Positions 31,314-35,042 of a DNA stretch of 35,042 bases are shown here, piece after piece (the first letter of the stretch is position 1; every line of letters begins with the position of its first letter). A program made the translations under genes and the position numbers. Origin of the DNA: Bacteroidota bacterium (GTDB lineage: Bacteria > Bacteroidota > Bacteroidia > Chitinophagales > Chitinophagaceae); NCBI GenBank assembly GCA_013285595.1, contig JABDHF010000022.1:1-35042 (forward strand), given 5' to 3'. Under the pieces are notes generated by a model. It saw only the letters and a list, made by a program, of their open reading frames with translations. It made no database searches and had not been told where the DNA came from.

Positions 31314-33014
31314 GTGAGTACAAAAAAAAGAAACGTACAAGCGCAAAATATAACTGTCAAAACTCCGCTTGCTGAAATAAAGCCGGAAGGCTTCCACATT
31401 CCCTATCCCATACTATTTCTGGCACTTGCCGTATTAGTTGTCTACTTTCCCACGTTCTCTTTCGGCTTTACCGATCTCGATGACTCCATCTTCATCCGCG
31501 ATTTCCACGAGTACAACGAGAACCTGCAAAACCTCGTTACGTCTTTTTCCCGTGGGGTATTCAGTGCCACTAAAGACTCTTATTACCGCCCCCTGTTTCT
31601 CGATACCATGATCTTGAATTACCAGGCAAGCGGGCTCAATGAAGCTGGGTATCACATAGTCAATGTATTATTCCACCTGGTATCGGTATTGCTGCTATAC
31701 AAACTATTCCGAAGGCTCAATGTAAAAGAGCTTCACGCCTTCATGCTCTGCCTGCTGTTCGCTATCCATCCCGTATTATCAGAGGCTGTAGCATGGATCC
31801 CCGGCCGCAACGACACTTTACTGGCTATATTCACGCTTTCGTTTTTCATCACATCAATTAATTATTCCGAAACAGGCAAGCCAAAGTGGCTCGGGCTATC
31901 CGCCTTGTTCCTCATTCTATCATTCTTCACAAAAGAGACCGCAGTATTCAATGCACCTATTGCATTCATATTAATGATCATAGTACTGAAAAACAATTGG
32001 CGCGATAAGCAAAACCTCGTACAATATGGGGTATGGCTTGGCTGTTTCGTACTTTGGTTTCTAGCCCGCTCATCAGCGTCTTTACAACCCATACCTGTGA
32101 CCACTGCACAATTAGCAGGCGACTTTATCCACCGCCTGCCCGTGGTCATTCAATACCTTGGCAAAGTCTTCATCCCCGTAAACCTTAGTGTTTTTCCTAT
32201 TATAGAAGATACGGTATATTATTACGGCATAGCGGCAATAGTGCTGCTTGCCGCTATCATCTACCTTAATAAAGATAAAGACTGGCATACCATAGGCAGT
32301 GGCATAGCCATATTTATCCTCTTCCTGTTGCCTGTGCTATTGGTGCCTAAGTCCCTCAACGAGCAAACCTTTGAGCACCGGCTCTATCTCCCCATGATCG
32401 GCATACTCCTTATCCTTACGCAAACTATTTTATTAAAGAACAAGCTGCAGGATAAGCAGCTATTTATCGCGTGGACAATAATTATTGGCATACTAGCCGG
32501 GGAGAATTACTACCATCAAAAGAACTTCGCAAACCCGGTCGCTTTCTGGACACAGGCTGTAGAAACATCCCCACACTCTGCTTACGCCACTATGATGCTG
32601 GCAGCCCGCCAGGACGACAAACATCAGCAGGACGCCTTTAACTTATTCCGCCGCGCCTACCAGCTTAACCCCAAAGAAAAGTACCTCAACTTCTACTACG
32701 GCGTCATGCTCCAAAAAGAAGATTCCGTACAGGCATCAGAAAAATACCTGCTCACCGAAAAAAACACCTCCGGCTATTATGAGTGCGACTTTTACCTCGC
32801 ACGCGTGTCTATGGAACAGAAAGACTTCGCGGGCGCTATTAATTATCTCGTTACTTACCTGAAAACAGACACTCAAAACAAAATAGCTAATAACAACCTG
32901 CTGCTACTTTACATCGACACTAACCAACCGGCCAATGCCATTGCCCTGGCAAAGCAAATGCAGCGATCAGGATTAGATGTGCCAGCCCAGCTACGTCAGC
33001 GGCTAGGTATTTGA
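31314..33014 (+). CDS. TMTC-like GT-C membrane protein with C-terminal TPR-like region (copy 1)
   Basis: A 566-residue protein with about ten to eleven transmembrane helices and a C-terminal helical-repeat domain. The first luminal loop carries the acidic motif DLDD at 54-57, followed by YYRPL, AWIPGRND and FFTKETAVF. EHRLYLP near 355 is the pattern seen in TMTC O-mannosyltransferases and PilF/PglL-like membrane proteins. Residues about 410-566 form TPR-like helices (AFNLFRRAYQLNPKEKYLNF). Function as a protein O-glycosyltransferase is inferred. The start is a GTG at 31314 (no ATG is available before the first membrane segment). Copy 2 follows after 51 bp and has the same layout throughout. 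Confidence 0.85.
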   Translation: MSTKKRNVQAQNITVKTPLAEIKPEGFHIPYPILFLALAVLVVYFPTFSFGFTDLDDSIFIRDFHEYNENLQNLVTSFSRGVFSATKDSYYRPLFLDTMILNYQASGLNEAGYHIVNVLFHLVSVLLLYKLFRRLNVKELHAFMLCLLFAIHPVLSEAVAWIPGRNDTLLAIFTLSFFITSINYSETGKPKWLGLSALFLILSFFTKETAVFNAPIAFILMIIVLKNNWRDKQNLVQYGVWLGCFVLWFLARSSASLQPIPVTTAQLAGDFIHRLPVVIQYLGKVFIPVNLSVFPIIEDTVYYYGIAAIVLLAAIIYLNKDKDWHTIGSGIAIFILFLLPVLLVPKSLNEQTFEHRLYLPMIGILLILTQTILLKNKLQDKQLFIAWTIIIGILAGENYYHQKNFANPVAFWTQAVETSPHSAYATMMLAARQDDKHQQDAFNLFRRAYQLNPKEKYLNFYYGVMLQKEDSVQASEKYLLTEKNTSGYYECDFYLARVSMEQKDFAGAINYLVTYLKTDTQNKIANNNLLLLYIDTNQPANAIALAKQMQRSGLDVPAQLRQRLGI

Positions 33015-33043
33015 TGCTAATTTCATGCTATTTTATATATTTG
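33010..33043 (+). promoter_or_regulatory. Internal promoter for TMTC-like copy 2
   Basis: TTTG (33010-33013) overlaps the last codons and stop of copy 1, and a perfect TATATTTG (33036-33043) follows 22 nt later. The spacer contains the direct repeat ATGCTA (33014-33019 and 33025-33030). Transcription from here would give a leader of about 15 nt for copy 2, making it independent of copy 1. Confidence 0.6.
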
Positions 33044-33065
33044 TTAAACTGATCAGCAGATAAAG

Positions 33066-34778
33066 GTGGCCACGAATAAAGCAAGTAGTTCAAAACAGAA
33101 AACTGCCATTGCAGCCGCAGTTTCCCATCACATAGAGGAGTCTGCAACACCAGGCGCAATAACTATAACTCGCCCGTTATTGTGGCTTGCTCTGGTCGTC
33201 ATAGCCTTATATCTTCCTACGTTATCATTTGGTACTGTCGATCTCGACGACGGTTTCATTTTTACTACAGACAGCCATTACTATTCTGATCTGCATAACC
33301 TGATCACATCATTTTCAAGGAGTGCATATAGCAATTCTTCCGATATTTTTTATCGCCCCTTGACGGTAAACGTTACACTGCTTAACTATCAGCTTAGTGA
33401 TAGCGGCAAGTACTTATGGACCTTCCATTTAGTAAATGTGCTCTGGCACATGATCGCTGTTTTGCTGCTCTACAAGCTTTTTATCAGGCTTAATGTTAAA
33501 AACCTGGTTGCCTTTATTCTTACCCTCTTATTCGCTGTACAACCCGCGCTAACCGAAGCTGTGGCATGGATACCCGCAAGAAATGAGACCTTGCTCGCTA
33601 TTTTTGTTTTCTCCTTTCTGATTCACACTATAGATTATGAAGTGGAAGGAAAAACAAGGTCCTTATTGTTATCCTCATTTTTCTTGCTGGGAGCTTTCTT
33701 TTCAAAAGAGACCGCCGTATTTGCGCCACTTGTAGCCGTTGTTTTGATCACCCTGGTACTGCATAAAAAAATGTTTGGCCGGCAAAACTTTATTTTATAT
33801 GGTATATGGACAGGTTGCTTTGTTTTGTGGCTGGCAGCCCGAACTCATGCTATAGCCAACTCTGGTATTGACCCCGTCCATTTACTTATCGGCTCAATAG
33901 GAAGATTACCATTGGGCATTCAGTACTTAGGAAAGATGTTTTTGCCTTTTAACCTGAGTGTAAGCCCTATGCAGCAAGACACTGTTTACTATTACGGCAT
34001 CATTGCCATATTGCTGATTATAATAACCGCTATACTTAATAAAAAACGGGATAACAAAGTGATAATAGGCGGTATATTGATATTTATACTTTTCATGATG
34101 CCGGTTTTTTTACTTCCCTTTGCAGTATGCCCGCCTACCTATGAATACCGCATGTACCTGCCTATGTTCGGTATCTACCTCATCCTTACCCAAACTGCTA
34201 TTTTTAAAAATACGCTAAAGGATAAACAGCTGCTGATGGGCGGAATTACAGTCGCGATCTTATTTGCAGGTATTAATTTATTTTACCAGCAAAGTTTCGA
34301 TAATCCACTTGTATTCTGGACGCAGGCCGTAGCAACAGCTCCGAATTCGGCCGAGGCAAATATGCGGCTTGCAGCACGTACTGACGATCCTGAAATATCC
34401 AAAGCCCTTTTTCTTAAAGCCTTTGCAATTAATCCCAGGGAAAAGCATCTCAATTTCATTTACGGTGTAATGCTGCAAAGTAAAGATTCCCTCTTAGCCT
34501 CAGAAAAGTACTTTCTCGCAGAAAAAACGATCGACACCTGTAGCGAATGCGACTTATACCTGGCACACGTGGCCATGGAAAAAAAAGACTTAAAGGGTGC
34601 CACCGCCTACCTGCAGAGCTACCTGGCGAATAACAAAGCAAACCAGATGGCCAACGATAACCTGTTATTGATCTACCTCGACACCGACCAGGAAGACAAC
34701 GCAAAGGCACAGGCACAGCATATGCTCAGCCTTGGCTTAGCTGTACCGCCGTCGGTCAGGCAGCATTTCCATATATAA
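33066..34778 (+). CDS. TMTC-like GT-C membrane protein with C-terminal TPR-like region (copy 2)
   Basis: A 570-residue paralogue of the preceding gene, similar along its whole length: DLDD in the first loop, FYRPL, EAVAWIPARNETLLAIF, FFSKETAVF, GIQYLGKMFLPFNLSV and EYRMYLP. The TPR-like end (ISKALFLKAFAINPREKHLN) is also shared. By eye about half of the residues agree; the N-terminal 30 residues and the loop after DLDD differ most, so acceptor specificity may have diverged. It also begins at a GTG (33066), closely preceded by aaagg. It ends 1 bp before the stop of the convergent gene at the right edge. Catalytic function is inferred from the GT-C motifs. Confidence 0.85.
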   Translation: MATNKASSSKQKTAIAAAVSHHIEESATPGAITITRPLLWLALVVIALYLPTLSFGTVDLDDGFIFTTDSHYYSDLHNLITSFSRSAYSNSSDIFYRPLTVNVTLLNYQLSDSGKYLWTFHLVNVLWHMIAVLLLYKLFIRLNVKNLVAFILTLLFAVQPALTEAVAWIPARNETLLAIFVFSFLIHTIDYEVEGKTRSLLLSSFFLLGAFFSKETAVFAPLVAVVLITLVLHKKMFGRQNFILYGIWTGCFVLWLAARTHAIANSGIDPVHLLIGSIGRLPLGIQYLGKMFLPFNLSVSPMQQDTVYYYGIIAILLIIITAILNKKRDNKVIIGGILIFILFMMPVFLLPFAVCPPTYEYRMYLPMFGIYLILTQTAIFKNTLKDKQLLMGGITVAILFAGINLFYQQSFDNPLVFWTQAVATAPNSAEANMRLAARTDDPEISKALFLKAFAINPREKHLNFIYGVMLQSKDSLLASEKYFLAEKTIDTCSECDLYLAHVAMEKKDLKGATAYLQSYLANNKANQMANDNLLLIYLDTDQEDNAKAQAQHMLSLGLAVPPSVRQHFHI

Positions 34779-34779
34779 T

Positions 34780-35042
34780 CTATCGGTACCCCGGCTTTTG
34801 CTCCAGCCAGTTACAGTAGTCCATACTGCCTAGCCTGAAGGTCACCGGTACGTGCGCCTGCTGCATCTTCAATTCCTGCCGGCAGAAAAATCCCAGGTGC
34901 TGGGTATATAGGTTTTGAGGAATAGATTGCTCATTTGTTGGTTGTGGGGCAAAGGTGGCCGGCAACGTGTTACCGGCCATGCGAATAGTATCCTTTTGTA
35001 CCTGCTTCATATGCACAAACTGCTGCGAGCGGGCAGAGAAAA
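34780..35042 (-). CDS. C-terminal part of an uncharacterised, probably exported protein (runs off the right edge)
   Basis: An open frame of 86 codons reaches the window edge, with the stop at 34780. A GTG at 35016 exists, but the frame stays open upstream (FSARSQQFVHMKQVQ), so the true start is probably outside. Segments are PQNLYTQHLGFFCRQELKMQ and VPVTFRLGSMDYCNWLEQKP. The GFFC..E / FRLGS..Y...LE pattern is one I associate with short exported Bacteroidota proteins, but I know no function. Export cannot be checked here because the N-terminus is missing. Confidence 0.65.
   Translation of the reverse strand, partial: FSARSQQFVHMKQVQKDTIRMAGNTLPATFAPQPTNEQSIPQNLYTQHLGFFCRQELKMQQAHVPVTFRLGSMDYCNWLEQKPGYR

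Overview
The window is chromosomal DNA of a Bacteroidota bacterium, most likely of the Chitinophagales. Evidence seen in the sequence: a TonB-dependent receptor with a carboxypeptidase-like N-terminal domain, a peptidase ending in a type IX secretion (Por) sorting domain, a LytS/LytTR two-component pair, an RRM-type RNA-binding protein, a DUF4286 protein, an HU-CCDC81/SPOR protein, a 38-residue ribosomal protein THX, almost no Shine-Dalgarno sequences, and several clear TTTG / TAnnTTTG promoters of the kind known for the Bacteroidota primary sigma factor. The order Chitinophagales is an inference. Layout: 1-483 is the start of a secreted protein that runs off the left edge. 860-1261 is a small RRM protein. 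1307-5033 is a two-gene operon for a LytTR response regulator and a large membrane sensor kinase. 5165-6702 holds, on the minus strand, HU, THX and a WbpP-type UDP-sugar 4-epimerase, with two good intrinsic terminators that settle the gene ends and the epimerase start. 6964-16355 is one long minus-strand gene train: TonB-dependent receptor, 1033-residue TPR protein, plug-less outer-membrane barrel, HU/SPOR inner-membrane protein, rsgA and a DUF4286 protein. It is headed by a strong promoter whose spacer contains a small inverted repeat. 16527-20422 carries a secreted M14 carboxypeptidase and the bifunctional NAD(P)H-hydrate repair enzyme. 20482-25994 carries a SurA-like periplasmic isomerase, a lipoprotein, a GT-C membrane protein, a VOC domain fused to a transglutaminase-like domain, and a small conserved-looking protein of unknown function. 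25995-26536 has no gene but contains two copies of a roughly 147 bp element. 26537-29619 holds a YkgJ-type cysteine-cluster protein, parB, parA and a metallo-beta-lactamase-fold hydrolase. 29730-31120 has an orphan HicB-like protein, a small secreted protein and a YflT-like stress protein. 31314-34778 is a tandem pair of paralogous TMTC-like membrane proteins with C-terminal TPR-like regions, followed by the end of a secreted protein that runs off the right edge. Cell-envelope functions dominate: secretion, outer-membrane barrels, periplasmic folding, sugar epimerisation and GT-C glycosyltransferases. Most housekeeping genes look ordinary and intact. I see no phage, transposase, CRISPR array, tRNA or rRNA, and no evident defence system. 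The most unusual items are the duplicated intergenic element at 26020-26380, the VOC/transglutaminase fusion, the receptor-TPR-barrel-SPOR gene train, the duplicated TMTC-like genes, and several families of short palindromic repeats scattered between genes.
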